Of a stretch of 64,000 nucleotides of DNA, positions 7,975-16,876 are shown in pieces. The DNA is from a virus, in the IMG/VR virus record IMGVR_UViG_3300032213_003338, positions 1 through 64,000 of that record, one strand, 5' to 3'. A program made the position numbers and the translations under genes. The notes beneath the pieces were generated by a model, which saw only the letters and a list, made by a program, of their open reading frames with translations, was not told where the DNA came from and searched no databases. Position 1 is the stretch's first letter. Each line of letters opens with the position of its first letter.

Positions 7975-9612
7975 TTAAGTGCTCTTTTTGTTATCAGCAC
8001 GAGTTCTTTTCTTAACTTTTCTCGTAACAGTATCCTTTGCACCATCTGGCCTTCCAGCTTTGCCTGGAGGCTCTTGCGATCCAGGCGTTTGCTCTCGCAA
8101 CTGTTGCAACTCTTTTGCTTTTTTGTGGTTGCTTTCAGGTATAATAGTTTGAATGAACGGGCTAAGTTTATCAAGAACTTCACCATCTTTTCTCATCTCG
8201 CTTTCGTTCTTTACTCTCGCCTTTTCAATGTTCCACATTTCCCCGACCTTTTCTAGGATAGTTTGGTTAGAAATGATGTTTCTATCTGCAAGCTCAATGA
8301 GAAGCTTAAAGTAGCTTGGTTGATCAAATAGATTGTCATTATTGAATCTGACCTTTGGTCTTTCTTGAAAGCCCATGTCGTCGCAAATCTGATTGACTTC
8401 ATGCATGATCCAATCAGACATGGCTCTTCTTACGCAATCTATTCTTTTCATAAGGTTTCTAAGACCTATAAATGAGTCCGAGCTTCCTGGAACATTGCTA
8501 TCACCGCCTATCAAGCTCTTATGCACACCAAGACCAAGAAGCATTGATTCGTAGTTTTCTTCAAAGTTTTGTAACTTTTCTATTGGTGGGAAAAACTGTT
8601 CGTAATCTAACATTGAATCCCAGATTACATCTAAAGTTCCACCGGTGTGGTTTTCAAGTATTTTAGCAAGCTTTACAATAGAGCCTGTATCTGGCAAAAT
8701 TTCAGCTTTGTGATCACCGAGCTTCCAAAGACGAACAGAGTTGTACCAGCTGTCAAGAGCGCTTATTTTTGCCATTCGCAGCTTTTCATTGTAAATTACG
8801 TCGTGTAAAATGCTAAAAATAAAACTTTTAGCCCATATTTCGCTGTCTTTTTTCTTGTAGTGTGCTACGTACACCTCATCTTCTGGAATCGGTATTACGG
8901 TTTCTCCAACGCTAGTTTTTTCACCAATTAGTTTTTTAATTTCTTCTGGAACACTTTTAAGTATGCTCTTGTCTTGAGCGTAAGCGTCTTTAAGATCTTG
9001 AACCTGCGCAGAGCTTACTTTAATTCCCCAGCGCTTGACTCCAGAAAAAATAGCTAGCTCACCACCGAGAAGTCTTATTGTTTGTGGATCATAAAAAACG
9101 TATTCAGTTGGTATGTCTATTTTTTCAACAGCGTTAGCTCTTTTCATTCTTCTTACTGTTGGAGTATCGATTTGCGATGTTTTTCTTCTTACAACTACAT
9201 TGCCTTCAACGACAAAATAATTCGCAAATCTTTCACTTCTTTCTTTGAGCGCCACATTGCTTGACCAAACCTTGAAAAAGTTTGTTATGTTTTCGTTTTC
9301 GCTTACTATTTCAAGACCTTCAACCGCTGTTTCTGTGATCAAATCAACAACAGATCTAATAACGCCAACGCTTTGATAAGCGTTTCTGCAAGACGTCATT
9401 ATGTCGTTGTCTTTATCTGGAATCCGCTCGTGCGGTCTGAATCTTTCGTATGTTGTTCTTGTGAACGGAGGCCGAACAGATATATTCTCTTCTAGGTTTG
9501 AGTAGAATCCGGCGACGGCCATATCTTGGCTAGCCATAGCCCGACCAAGTTTATTTAGTCCTTCTTGCCTGGCCTGATCTGGCGATATATAAAAGTTCTG
9601 TTCCTCTGACAT
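7975..9612 (-). CDS. portal protein
   Basis: A 545-residue protein directly after the large terminase gene. It has a helical N-terminal part, a central region with the VEGNVVVRRKTSQI and YVFYDPQTIRLLGGE segments, a stem/wing stretch (EILPDTGSIVKLAKILENHTGG), a long C-terminal helical region (RNLMKRIDCVRRAMSDWIM) and a basic tail. Order terminase-portal-protease-capsid and length of 500-560 residues are typical. The protein forms the dodecameric DNA gate at one capsid vertex. Confidence 0.88.
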   Translation of the reverse strand: MSEEQNFYISPDQARQEGLNKLGRAMASQDMAVAGFYSNLEENISVRPPFTRTTYERFRPHERIPDKDNDIMTSCRNAYQSVGVIRSVVDLITETAVEGLEIVSENENITNFFKVWSSNVALKERSERFANYFVVEGNVVVRRKTSQIDTPTVRRMKRANAVEKIDIPTEYVFYDPQTIRLLGGELAIFSGVKRWGIKVSSAQVQDLKDAYAQDKSILKSVPEEIKKLIGEKTSVGETVIPIPEDEVYVAHYKKKDSEIWAKSFIFSILHDVIYNEKLRMAKISALDSWYNSVRLWKLGDHKAEILPDTGSIVKLAKILENHTGGTLDVIWDSMLDYEQFFPPIEKLQNFEENYESMLLGLGVHKSLIGGDSNVPGSSDSFIGLRNLMKRIDCVRRAMSDWIMHEVNQICDDMGFQERPKVRFNNDNLFDQPSYFKLLIELADRNIISNQTILEKVGEMWNIEKARVKNESEMRKDGEVLDKLSPFIQTIIPESNHKKAKELQQLREQTPGSQEPPGKAGRPDGAKDTVTRKVKKRTRADNKKST

Positions 9613-9635
9613 GTTAACCTATTCTAGCTATTGGA

Positions 9636-9646
9636 TCAATACACTA
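9636..9646 (-). promoter_or_regulatory. candidate late promoter motif of portal gene
   Basis: TAGTGTATTGA on the minus strand, 23 bases before the portal start at 9612 and overlapping the terminase stop. Confidence 0.4.
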
Positions 9647-11614
9647 ATACGCTATGTTCCCCTGTCTTCCTTCTTCCATCGATATATTTGAAGATCTTTG
9701 GGCGCCTTTCATTTTTCTCATACCTCTACCTTGGTACATCGAATCGGATCTTATATTGTTTTGCACAATATATTTTGAAGAATAGCCGCCAAATGTAGAG
9801 ATCCCTTGCTGCTGTGCATTGTCTAAGTTTCTTGCAGCGTCATTTGCTAGCAATAAACTTGTAAAGTGGTCTTTTTTGAGTCTAAGCTTTATCCCCTCAG
9901 TTACAACACCTTTTATTTTTGGTAGATCCCACCTTTTTTGACCCTTTGCCGTAGTCTGTTCTTGTATCAAGGTGGTTTGATACTTACACTCCTCTATCTC
10001 TGACAGAATGTTATCGTGGCTATAATCATCGTCTGAGTCAAGTCCTAGTATTTTAGATTGCTCTATTCCAACAGCATCGTATTCTGGAAATAACACCTTC
10101 ATGGTGGTGATATCTTTTAGTAAATTGAAATGCGATGACTCATACCACTCACGAGAAGAGAACTCAATTACTTTTATTACGTGAAGCCCTACTTTGTCAG
10201 AGCATTCTTCGTCGTCCATATCATACAAGCAATACTCTCCGTCTTTTAATTTTGTATGATCTTTTAATCCCTCGATTATTGATCTGCCACCACCACCAGA
10301 GTCAAGATGCATTCGAACAATGTTGAATCTAGCAAAAAGATCATGTATCTTTCTGAGAATAAATGTGTTGTAGTCTGGAATTTCTTTGTATCTATCTGGA
10401 TACTTTTTCTTATCTGCCTCAAAGCGCTTTCTATTTGTGCTCCAGCAAAACACTAGCTGCCTACTGTTTTCTGTTATTTTTACTATGCTTATAGCTAGAT
10501 TATCTCTTTCTGATGCTGGGTCTATTCCAAGAACATATTTTGCGGTCTTGTCTCCGTAAGACTCTACAGTGAAAGAGACTTCTCCGTCTGGTGTTTTGAC
10601 TGGGCTTGTTGCTGCGTATATAGCTGATGCGGGATAGAAACCCTCTGAATCTTTTGCAAACACACAACCGTATTCCATTTTGAAAATTACTGAATCCATC
10701 GTTGCTCTACCTTGATTCAATATTGTTTCATCCATAATGCCTGGTGGCATTTGATCAAAAGGTATTCGTACTATTGCGTATTCGCTTGGGTCAACACCGC
10801 CTTTTCCTTCAGCTGATATGATATTGGCGTAGTCTTGGTAGTACTTGTAGAAGTGATTGAATTGGTAGCTAACAGTACCGGCAAGTATTATTTGGTTGCC
10901 TTTGTTTTTTAGATTGTCGTCAATCGCGTCTTCCCCAAGCGTTTCTTTTAAGGCTCTTCTTATGTACTCCTGCTTTACTTTTTCAAAGGTGTTTTGGCTC
11001 TGTACAGCAGCAAAGCCTCTGATTACAACCTCAAATATGTCTGGGTTAACTGAAGCAAACTCGTCAACGATAATTACGTTTGCTCTAAGACCTCTGATTT
11101 TTTCACCAGTTCCTATAGGAATGCCCATGATCTTGCTGTCACCAAGATCCCAGTTAAATCCAAGAACGCTTCTTTTTGGCCCGTTGTTTGGTCCGCATAT
11201 GTCCTGCAAGACAGGCGCATTTTTCCATATGTTTTCCATAGACTCAAATACTAAACCGGATTGTCTTAAACCAGCACCAGCAATTACTATTTTTGATCCT
11301 GGGTTAAACATTGCTTTTAGTATTGCTGTAATACCAAGCATTGTTGTTTTTGCTCCACCTCTTGTTGCAATCAAAATTGGAAGTCTTTTGTTCCATATCT
11401 CGTTTAGAACAGCCATCTGATATGGGAATAAATTTACACCAAGAAAATGTTTTGCCGTGAACCCGATGTATCTTGGGTCCATGCCTATTCTTATAAGTTC
11501 TTCTGCCGTTTTTTCTTTTGGGGAATAAATATCAATTGGGTTTTTGATATCAAAGGCGCTTGTATCACCAAGCTCAAGATAAAGATTTTCAAGATACTCT
11601 TGGCTCAGTGTCAT
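9644..11614 (-). CDS. terL: terminase large subunit
   Basis: A 656-residue packaging motor ATPase and nuclease. The N-terminal domain has Walker A ATRGGAKT (about 83-90) and Walker B VIIVDEFA (180-187). The C-terminal RNase H-like nuclease shows GIDPASERD (about 363-371, Asp 365) and MHLDSGGGG (Asp 437) as acidic metal ligands. It uses ATP to pump DNA through the portal and cuts the concatemer. It overlaps the ERCC4-like nuclease gene by 26 bases and sits just before the portal gene. Confidence 0.95.
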   Translation of the reverse strand: MTLSQEYLENLYLELGDTSAFDIKNPIDIYSPKEKTAEELIRIGMDPRYIGFTAKHFLGVNLFPYQMAVLNEIWNKRLPILIATRGGAKTTMLGITAILKAMFNPGSKIVIAGAGLRQSGLVFESMENIWKNAPVLQDICGPNNGPKRSVLGFNWDLGDSKIMGIPIGTGEKIRGLRANVIIVDEFASVNPDIFEVVIRGFAAVQSQNTFEKVKQEYIRRALKETLGEDAIDDNLKNKGNQIILAGTVSYQFNHFYKYYQDYANIISAEGKGGVDPSEYAIVRIPFDQMPPGIMDETILNQGRATMDSVIFKMEYGCVFAKDSEGFYPASAIYAATSPVKTPDGEVSFTVESYGDKTAKYVLGIDPASERDNLAISIVKITENSRQLVFCWSTNRKRFEADKKKYPDRYKEIPDYNTFILRKIHDLFARFNIVRMHLDSGGGGRSIIEGLKDHTKLKDGEYCLYDMDDEECSDKVGLHVIKVIEFSSREWYESSHFNLLKDITTMKVLFPEYDAVGIEQSKILGLDSDDDYSHDNILSEIEECKYQTTLIQEQTTAKGQKRWDLPKIKGVVTEGIKLRLKKDHFTSLLLANDAARNLDNAQQQGISTFGGYSSKYIVQNNIRSDSMYQGRGMRKMKGAQRSSNISMEEGRQGNIAY

Positions 11615-12158
11615 TTTTAATTTCCCCTAGAATTGATCTAAAAATATTACACGCATATCTTCTTGCAAAATATTTGTTACTTAAAAATAGAGTCTTGATC
11701 CCCCACTTATGATCAATTTCTGATACTCTTGAAAGAACAAAGTCTGGTGGTAGTGTAAAGTACATTCCCTTTTTTGGGTTTCTACCCATGTATTTTGCGT
11801 AAGCATCGTGCAGATCGTCTTCTACTATTATTAGTGGTCTTGTATACTTTTGAAGACCGTCTAGTTCTCTTTGAAAACGCTCCCAGTTTTTTCCTATATT
11901 TCCCAGAAGCTCTTCAACAGATGCTTTTCTTTCAATAATTATACTATTTTTAAATTCGGGCATATCATAGCCATCTAGCGTATAATCACCGTACTCTAGA
12001 TTTTTAACCAAAACGTTTTTTACAAAAAATTTAGATGGCAGCTTTTCTGAAAAATCCCACGGCTTTTTTTCTTGGTTATCAATGATAACGCTTGCGTATA
12101 TAGCGCTCTCTACTGTTTTTTTGGCCTTCTTTAAGGAACCCTTGTTTCCTGAGTTCAT
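11589..12158 (-). CDS. ERCC4-type (XPF/Mus81-like) nuclease
   Basis: A 189-residue single-domain nuclease. The motifs in order are VIIDNQEK (about 24-31), GDYTLDG (57-63), IIIERKASVEELL (73-85) and FQRELDGL, matching the ERCC4 pattern Asp...GDY...ERK. This family cuts branched or flap DNA, so it could resolve replication junctions before packaging. It starts inside the HNH gene (80-base overlap; the start has a good GAGG site) and ends inside terL. Target structure is inferred from the family. Confidence 0.8.
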   Translation of the reverse strand: MNSGNKGSLKKAKKTVESAIYASVIIDNQEKKPWDFSEKLPSKFFVKNVLVKNLEYGDYTLDGYDMPEFKNSIIIERKASVEELLGNIGKNWERFQRELDGLQKYTRPLIIVEDDLHDAYAKYMGRNPKKGMYFTLPPDFVLSRVSEIDHKWGIKTLFLSNKYFARRYACNIFRSILGEIKNDTEPRVS

Positions 12159-12477
12159 TTATCCTCTGTATTTCTTCGGTGTTTTTTTGACAAATAATTT
12201 TAAAAAACTCCGATTCAAACTGCTCCTCTTTTCCAGTTACCAGCTCGTGGTGTTTTTTGCAAAGGGTTATTCCATTAAATTTCTCTGTTCTTAGCCTTGC
12301 TGAGTTTGCATATTTTTTGATGTGATGCACTTCAAGACCTTTTTTTACGCCACATCCTGGAAACTGGCATGAAAACTCATCTCTTTTAAGAACATCTTTT
12401 CTGAAACGCCAATACTCTGGTGAGTATCTACTGTCCCTACGCCTGAATTTGGGTTTCCTCAGCCTTTTCTTTGCCAC
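12079..12477 (-). CDS. HNH nuclease
   Basis: A 132-residue basic protein with a zinc-type HNH core: CQFPGC (about 38-43), GLEVHHIKKYA, a central Asn in FNGITL, then CKKHHEL. The start is GTG at 12477, just behind a GTGTATTAAA motif. Its place beside terL recalls the HNH proteins that assist terminase cutting in many phages, though a homing origin is possible. It overlaps genes on both sides. Confidence 0.82.
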   Translation of the reverse strand: MAKKRLRKPKFRRRDSRYSPEYWRFRKDVLKRDEFSCQFPGCGVKKGLEVHHIKKYANSARLRTEKFNGITLCKKHHELVTGKEEQFESEFFKIICQKNTEEIQRINELRKQGFLKEGQKNSRERYIRKRYH

Positions 12478-13459
12478 CGCTATTTAATACACTTTGAGCG
12501 TAATTAATACTGTAGTCGTGCTTATACATCTCATAAAGCAGGTCCTTCCATGTATACTCTGGTTGCCACCCAAGCTCTCTTTTAATTTTTGATGGATCTC
12601 CACAAAGAACATTTACCTCAAGCGGTCGATTAAAAGCTGGGTTTATCTTGCAGGCTTCTTCTGGATTAACATCCGCTAACCCACAAACATAATGCAGCGC
12701 GTCTTTAATTGATATAGTTTCACCAGTTGCAACAACGTAGTCGCTTGGTGTTTGCGCCTGAAGCATCATCCACATTGCTTTAACGTAGTCTTTTGCGTGG
12801 CCCCAGTCTCTTTTGGCTGCAAGATTTCCAAGCTCAATTGGTCCAGAAACACCAAGTTTATATCTAGCTATACCGTTTGTTATTTTTCTAGTGACAAAAT
12901 CAAAACCTCTTCTGGGGCTTTCGTGATTGAAAAGTATTCCACAGCAAGCATAAATACCGTAAGACTTACGATAAATATCAACCATGTTGTGCGCATACAT
13001 TTTTGCGGCAGAGTATGGGCTTCGTGGAACAAAAGGTGTTTTTTCTGATTGGTTTTCAGTTACGCCACCAAACATCTCGGATGTAGATGCCTGATAAAAT
13101 TTTGTATGTGGCGAATGCTTTGCTATTGCCTCAAGAACTATTGTTACCGCCGTACCATTAACATAGGCACAAGATATCGGCTCTTTAAAGCTTTGGCCAA
13201 CATGAGACATAGCGGCGAGATTGTAATATTCATCTGGCCTTATGTGGGAAATAATACTAAATATTCCAGAAGCATCTGTTATATCAAGGTTTATCTGATG
13301 AAAGTTTACGTTTTTTTCAGCCTCAAACATGTTAGAAGCGTTTTTTTCTGTTGAGCTTCTTCTATATATTCCATATACTTTGTATCCATTACTAAGTAAA
13401 AGCTCAGCTAAATATGAAGCGTCTTGTCCTGGGCAACCTGTGATTATTGCTGTTTTCAT
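12437..13459 (-). CDS. gmd: GDP-mannose 4,6-dehydratase
   Basis: A 340-residue short-chain dehydrogenase/reductase of the extended class. The NAD(P)-binding turn is TGCPGQDASYLA (about 7-18), and the catalytic set is Ser/Thr near 125-127 plus Tyr 149 and Lys 153 in YSAAK. The RRSS segment (33-36) is typical of this enzyme. It converts GDP-mannose to GDP-4-keto-6-deoxymannose, the first step to GDP-fucose and related sugars. The gene lies inside the packaging operon, overlapping neighbours by 4 and 41 bases; the glycosyltransferase at 60.9 kb is a possible downstream partner. Confidence 0.92.
   Translation of the reverse strand: MKTAIITGCPGQDASYLAELLLSNGYKVYGIYRRSSTEKNASNMFEAEKNVNFHQINLDITDASGIFSIISHIRPDEYYNLAAMSHVGQSFKEPISCAYVNGTAVTIVLEAIAKHSPHTKFYQASTSEMFGGVTENQSEKTPFVPRSPYSAAKMYAHNMVDIYRKSYGIYACCGILFNHESPRRGFDFVTRKITNGIARYKLGVSGPIELGNLAAKRDWGHAKDYVKAMWMMLQAQTPSDYVVATGETISIKDALHYVCGLADVNPEEACKINPAFNRPLEVNVLCGDPSKIKRELGWQPEYTWKDLLYEMYKHDYSINYAQSVLNSGGKEKAEETQIQA
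12484..12493 (-). promoter_or_regulatory. candidate late promoter motif
   Basis: AGTGTATTAA on the minus strand, inside the 3' end of the dehydratase gene and 6 bases before the HNH GTG start. Confidence 0.5.
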
Positions 13460-14298
13460 TGTTGTTCTCTTGTTTTCTTTATTGTTTCTGAATCTAGTAA
13501 TTGAGGAGCTAGTTCTCCGTCCATATATTCTATGGCATTACGCATGCTATCTTGTTTTTTTTCCATGGAAAGCCGAAGCAATTCTGCCATACGACCCTCT
13601 TTTTCCCTTGTCTGCATGGATTCAAACTTTTTACAAAGTGAGAAGAATGTGTCTCCACCTACTTTGCCCTTTTCTTCTCTTTGGCGTCTAGTTGCATTAA
13701 GTGTTTCGTTTAGCTTTGTAGATTTTTCTAATAAATCTTTGTATTCTTTATTTAAGTCTGTTGCCCGCATAGACGCATTGAATATTTTTTGATATAGCTC
13801 GGCTTGTTTTGGGTCTGACAGATCCAAATCTTTGACATCAACAATATCATTATTTGCCATAAGAGAATCCCGTATTCTCATGGCGTCATAATAGTCTTTT
13901 TGATTCTTGTCTATCCTTAATTTTAAAAATATTAGCTGCTCAACAGTGTTTTGCTCTGTGTGGGTGAGGTCTTCAAGCTGAATTTTATAATTTGCCCATT
14001 CTTCGGAAAATAAAATCCAGTCTTCTTCCGGTAGTTGTTTTTTTATTCTTGACCCTCTTGGGCTTGTTTCAAATGAACGAACGTGAAAATCAAATATATC
14101 TCTGTTTTGATAATCTTTTCTTTGTTCTATCATCACAACCGGATCTTTGGTTGTGTTTTTCATCATGCCAATACTTTTTCTGTAGCGCTCCACAGTTTTT
14201 ATTGAACAGCCGATATGTTTTGCTATATCAGCGTCTGTTTTGTATTTGCAGTTATTTTCTATGTATATCTTGTCAGCTTCTTCAATTCGTTTTGCCAT
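13456..14298 (-). CDS. probable terminase small subunit
   Basis: A 280-residue protein with an N-terminal helix-turn-helix (YKTDADIAKHIGCSIKTVERY, here positions about 18-38) and a long helical, coiled-coil-rich remainder. DNA-binding head plus oligomerising helices, and location upstream in the terL operon, fit a small terminase that recognises packaging sites. It could instead be another DNA-binding regulator. It overlaps the dehydratase gene by 4 bases and the sigma-like gene by 17. Confidence 0.6.
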   Translation of the reverse strand: MAKRIEEADKIYIENNCKYKTDADIAKHIGCSIKTVERYRKSIGMMKNTTKDPVVMIEQRKDYQNRDIFDFHVRSFETSPRGSRIKKQLPEEDWILFSEEWANYKIQLEDLTHTEQNTVEQLIFLKLRIDKNQKDYYDAMRIRDSLMANNDIVDVKDLDLSDPKQAELYQKIFNASMRATDLNKEYKDLLEKSTKLNETLNATRRQREEKGKVGGDTFFSLCKKFESMQTREKEGRMAELLRLSMEKKQDSMRNAIEYMDGELAPQLLDSETIKKTREQQ

Positions 14299-14878
14299 CT
14301 CGCCACTCCCCCATTATTTGTGTTATTTCTAAACGAAGCTTATTTTTATAATATGAATTTACAGGTTCTTCAGATAGACAGGCGCGATATATTTCAAGCC
14401 CTTCTTCTGATAGACGCGCTTCTACAAAGTCTTTTAGCTCCCCAAAGACAACAGAGTTTTCTGTTTCGTTTTTACAAGTCGCTGGCTCGTATGCAACAGA
14501 GTCGTCTTTTGAGTTTCTTGCTTTTGCGCTAAGCGAAACTCTAGCCTTTTTGTGTTGTTCATTTAAACTACCACAATGGTCTCTATAAAAGTTTTTAAGT
14601 CTATTTTTGACAACCCTGTTGAGCCAACGCTCAAGCGAATTTATGTCGTCCCAGCCAATACCTTTTTCTGGTTCGTAAAACTTTAACTGCTGCATGCAAA
14701 TAAGACGGGCTTGCGAAGCTATATCTTCTACTGTCATGTAAGCAAACGTTTTGCCCATGTGGGTTTGGGCTATTTTTTCAACTAATGACAAAACCTCGTC
14801 TCTTGAGATTTTCGCCCCAGATGTTTTTGATATTTTTTTCAAAAAGATTGCGACTGCGTCTTTCTGAGGTCTTTTCAC
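14282..14878 (-). CDS. sigma-70-like factor, candidate late sigma
   Basis: A 198-residue protein first in the leftward operon. Residues about 45-100 (VEDIASQARLICMQQL, then LERWLNRVVKNRLKNFYRD) match the pattern of sigma region 2, with aromatic and basic residues placed to bind and melt a -10 element. A clear region 4 helix-turn-helix is not visible at the C-terminus. The start is GTG, five bases after a consensus TATAAT, so the factor may be made early by host polymerase and then drive the GTGTATTA motifs. Confidence 0.65.
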   Translation of the reverse strand: MKRPQKDAVAIFLKKISKTSGAKISRDEVLSLVEKIAQTHMGKTFAYMTVEDIASQARLICMQQLKFYEPEKGIGWDDINSLERWLNRVVKNRLKNFYRDHCGSLNEQHKKARVSLSAKARNSKDDSVAYEPATCKNETENSVVFGELKDFVEARLSEEGLEIYRACLSEEPVNSYYKNKLRLEITQIMGEWRDGKTN

Positions 14879-14883
14879 GTTCT

Positions 14884-14889
14884 ATTATA
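14884..14889 (-). promoter_or_regulatory. host-type -10 element for the sigma-like gene
   Basis: TATAAT on the minus strand, 5 bases before the GTG start at 14878. No good -35 element is seen. It differs from the GTGTATTA motif of most neighbouring genes. Confidence 0.5.
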
Positions 14890-14899
14890 GACTAGAAAG

Positions 14900-14908
14900 G
14901 TGTATTAA
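14900..14908 (+). promoter_or_regulatory. candidate late promoter motif
   Basis: GTGTATTAA on the plus strand in the divergent gap before the 14924 gene, followed by an AGGAG ribosome site. Confidence 0.55.
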
Positions 14909-14923
14909 TTACAGGAGAATATT

Positions 14924-15127
14924 ATGCAGGATAAAAAAGAAAGATGGAGCGAAGAACACAAAAATTTTCTTAAGCTAGAAGCTGGAAAGATGAGGGACTG
15001 TGAAATAGCGTCAACCCTTGGGAGAACTCTTAAATCGGTAAGAGAAATGAGAAGACGAATGGGTCTTGTAAAAATGTGTGGTCGTGGTAGGGTAGAGCTA
15101 AGACCAATACAGCAAGCAGGGGCATAA
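14924..15127 (+). CDS. small Myb/SANT-like helix-turn-helix protein
   Basis: A 67-residue basic protein with RWSEEHKNFL, CEIASTLGRTLKSVREMRRR and a C-terminal Arg-rich part. The tryptophan-led helices followed by a recognition helix resemble small Myb-like or GcrA-like DNA-binding domains. It starts after a promoter-like motif and an AGGAG site and leads a three-gene rightward run with 1-base gaps. Possibly a regulator. Confidence 0.6.
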   Translation: MQDKKERWSEEHKNFLKLEAGKMRDCEIASTLGRTLKSVREMRRRMGLVKMCGRGRVELRPIQQAGA

Positions 15128-15128
15128 A

Positions 15129-15581
15129 ATGGCAGATAAACCGCTTGAGTCTCCAACGCCAAATTCATTAGACATATATTTATATAGAGAGTCTAGAAAT
15201 GAATCTTCGTCCACCATGGAGTGTTATATAGGAGATTCTTTAGCTGGTGATTTTAGCGGAAAATATGTATATGCAATACTTTACAAAGCGTTTGGGTCGC
15301 CATCTTTTACAACAATATATTCATGGCAGGGCGGCGTAGCGCAGCAAGAAGACTCTTTTATAAATAAAAAACAATGGTTTTATACGCATTTTCACGGTTC
15401 TTCAGACAGCGGTCAGTATTATGTGAATATTACTGACACTGAAGACATTGGTATTTCCTACTCATCTTCAACAATTTCTTTTCCAAGATTTTCGGGCTAC
15501 GGAAAAAGGCAAACTCGTTATTCTGGAAATGCTTCTTTAAAATCTCAAAGAAAAACCAGAAAGCAAATACCGGGCTTCTAA
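15129..15581 (+). CDS. Ser/Tyr-rich protein, possible virion component
   Basis: A 150-residue protein rich in Ser, Tyr, Phe and Gly, with alternating polar and aromatic residues suggesting beta strands, and a basic C-terminus. No signal peptide or known motif. The gene starts one base after the preceding stop. Confidence 0.45.
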   Translation: MADKPLESPTPNSLDIYLYRESRNESSSTMECYIGDSLAGDFSGKYVYAILYKAFGSPSFTTIYSWQGGVAQQEDSFINKKQWFYTHFHGSSDSGQYYVNITDTEDIGISYSSSTISFPRFSGYGKRQTRYSGNASLKSQRKTRKQIPGF

Positions 15582-15582
15582 A

Positions 15583-15957
15583 ATGCCTATTACTTTATCA
15601 AACAGAACCGCAACGACAGTGACACTAACAGGGTCTGGCTTTAGTGGGCTAGGCACGGGGGCGTACATAAGAACTGGTGCTTTAGATGTTTTGACGGAAC
15701 AGACAAATCCATCTTTACTTTCAAATTCGTGGACTGTAATATTAAGCGTCTCTTCTTCTGGTGGAAATTATATTTTTGCGACTTACACAGTTAGCAAAGG
15801 CGGCGTTGTAAGTATAGTGGAAACCGATTCGTTTAGCGTAAGTGGTTATTTAGAGCCTTCATTAAAACAAAAACAAGTTACCATAAATAGCTTGTCGAAG
15901 GCTGGCGCTAAACTTAAATTAAGATCGCCTTCAAGAAGAAACTTTCCGAGTATTTAA
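15583..15957 (+). CDS. beta-rich small protein, possible virion component
   Basis: A 124-residue protein dominated by Ser, Thr, Val and Gly in alternating patterns (TLTGSGFSGLGTGAYIRTG), with a Lys/Arg-rich C-terminus similar in character to that of the gene before it. It converges on the lysozyme gene, leaving 7 bases. No family recognised. Confidence 0.45.
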   Translation: MPITLSNRTATTVTLTGSGFSGLGTGAYIRTGALDVLTEQTNPSLLSNSWTVILSVSSSGGNYIFATYTVSKGGVVSIVETDSFSVSGYLEPSLKQKQVTINSLSKAGAKLKLRSPSRRNFPSI

Positions 15958-15964
15958 GTAGCAC

Positions 15965-16810
15965 TTAATCCAAGATAAATGTTTCTTGAGGTGTAGATGG
16001 CCAATTTGGTAAACTTTCTGGATTTGTTGGAGAATTTGAATTACATGGATTTGTTCTTGCTGTTTCTGGATTTGATGCTGTAAATGTGCCAATCGTTGTT
16101 GGTGTATACGAACCTCCTGATTTCATTATCGCAATCATTGGTTCTGTTCTGTCACTTTGTGTTTGATTATACCAAGTTGATCTTTTCATTTGGTTTGCCG
16201 CTTCTACATAGTCTGGTGGCTGTTGTTTTAAGGCTGCTATTAATAAAACAAAGTTTCTTATATCTGCTTGATAGCTTAGCGAAACCAAAACACATTGTAC
16301 TGGATACGGTAATCTTGACCATGCTTCTGGACCTAAAAGGTTAAATATAACCTTATATGCGTTTTGTAGATCTACATCCGCCCACTGCCAAGCAGTATCA
16401 ATAGATACTGGAGCTTGAGATGTTCCTGGCATTGGACTATATCCATTTCTAGAACCTGCAGAAAATATTATTGGATCAGTGTCGGAGTTTATGCCATCCA
16501 TTACTGATGTAAAATATCCACCAAGCCTTGATCGAATTCTTGAAATTGAAACTTTTCTTGTGTCAATTAGTGTTCCAACTCCTACTGTCCAATAGCCTTC
16601 GCTATCTCTATATCTATAGGGCCTATAGCCCTCCCAAAAACCAATTAGGCTTTTCCAGTATGCATTAAGCTTAAAACAAGGAATAGGTGCGGGCTTTGGT
16701 TTTTTCGGTGGTTTTGCTGCTGGCTCGGCTGGCGATGGTGTAAAAACTGTTGGTTCTGGCTTTGCGACGCCAAGCACGATACTAAGTTTATTAATAGCGG
16801 AAAAATCCAT
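15965..16810 (-). CDS. T4-type lysozyme (GH24) with N-terminal leader
   Basis: A 281-residue endolysin or virion lysozyme. After a leader (INKLSIVLGVA, residues 6-16) and a Pro/Lys/Ala linker (17-44) comes a glycoside hydrolase 24 domain: Glu 60, Asp 69 and Thr 75 keep the spacing of T4 lysozyme Glu 11, Asp 20, Thr 26, within YRDSEGYWTVGVGT. It cleaves peptidoglycan glycan strands. I start it at the ATG at 16810, ten bases after a GTGTATTAAAAAT motif. The leader is shared with neighbouring proteins, so virion packaging is possible. Confidence 0.85.
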   Translation of the reverse strand: MDFSAINKLSIVLGVAKPEPTVFTPSPAEPAAKPPKKPKPAPIPCFKLNAYWKSLIGFWEGYRPYRYRDSEGYWTVGVGTLIDTRKVSISRIRSRLGGYFTSVMDGINSDTDPIIFSAGSRNGYSPMPGTSQAPVSIDTAWQWADVDLQNAYKVIFNLLGPEAWSRLPYPVQCVLVSLSYQADIRNFVLLIAALKQQPPDYVEAANQMKRSTWYNQTQSDRTEPMIAIMKSGGSYTPTTIGTFTASNPETARTNPCNSNSPTNPESLPNWPSTPQETFILD

Positions 16811-16815
16811 ATTTT

Positions 16816-16825
16816 TAATACACAA
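16816..16825 (-). promoter_or_regulatory. candidate late promoter motif of lysozyme gene
   Basis: TTGTGTATTA on the minus strand, five bases before the ATG at 16810 and directly after a terminator hairpin. Confidence 0.6.
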
Positions 16826-16833
16826 AAGAATAA

Positions 16834-16851
16834 CCCTCCTGTTAAGGAGGG
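16834..16851 (-). terminator. terminator between 16877 gene and lysozyme
   Basis: CCCTCC pairs with GGAGGG across a six-base loop; on the minus strand TTATTCTTTT follows. It separates two genes that each have their own promoter motif. Confidence 0.7.
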
Positions 16852-16876
16852 CTATTTTATTATCTTGTATTGTTTA

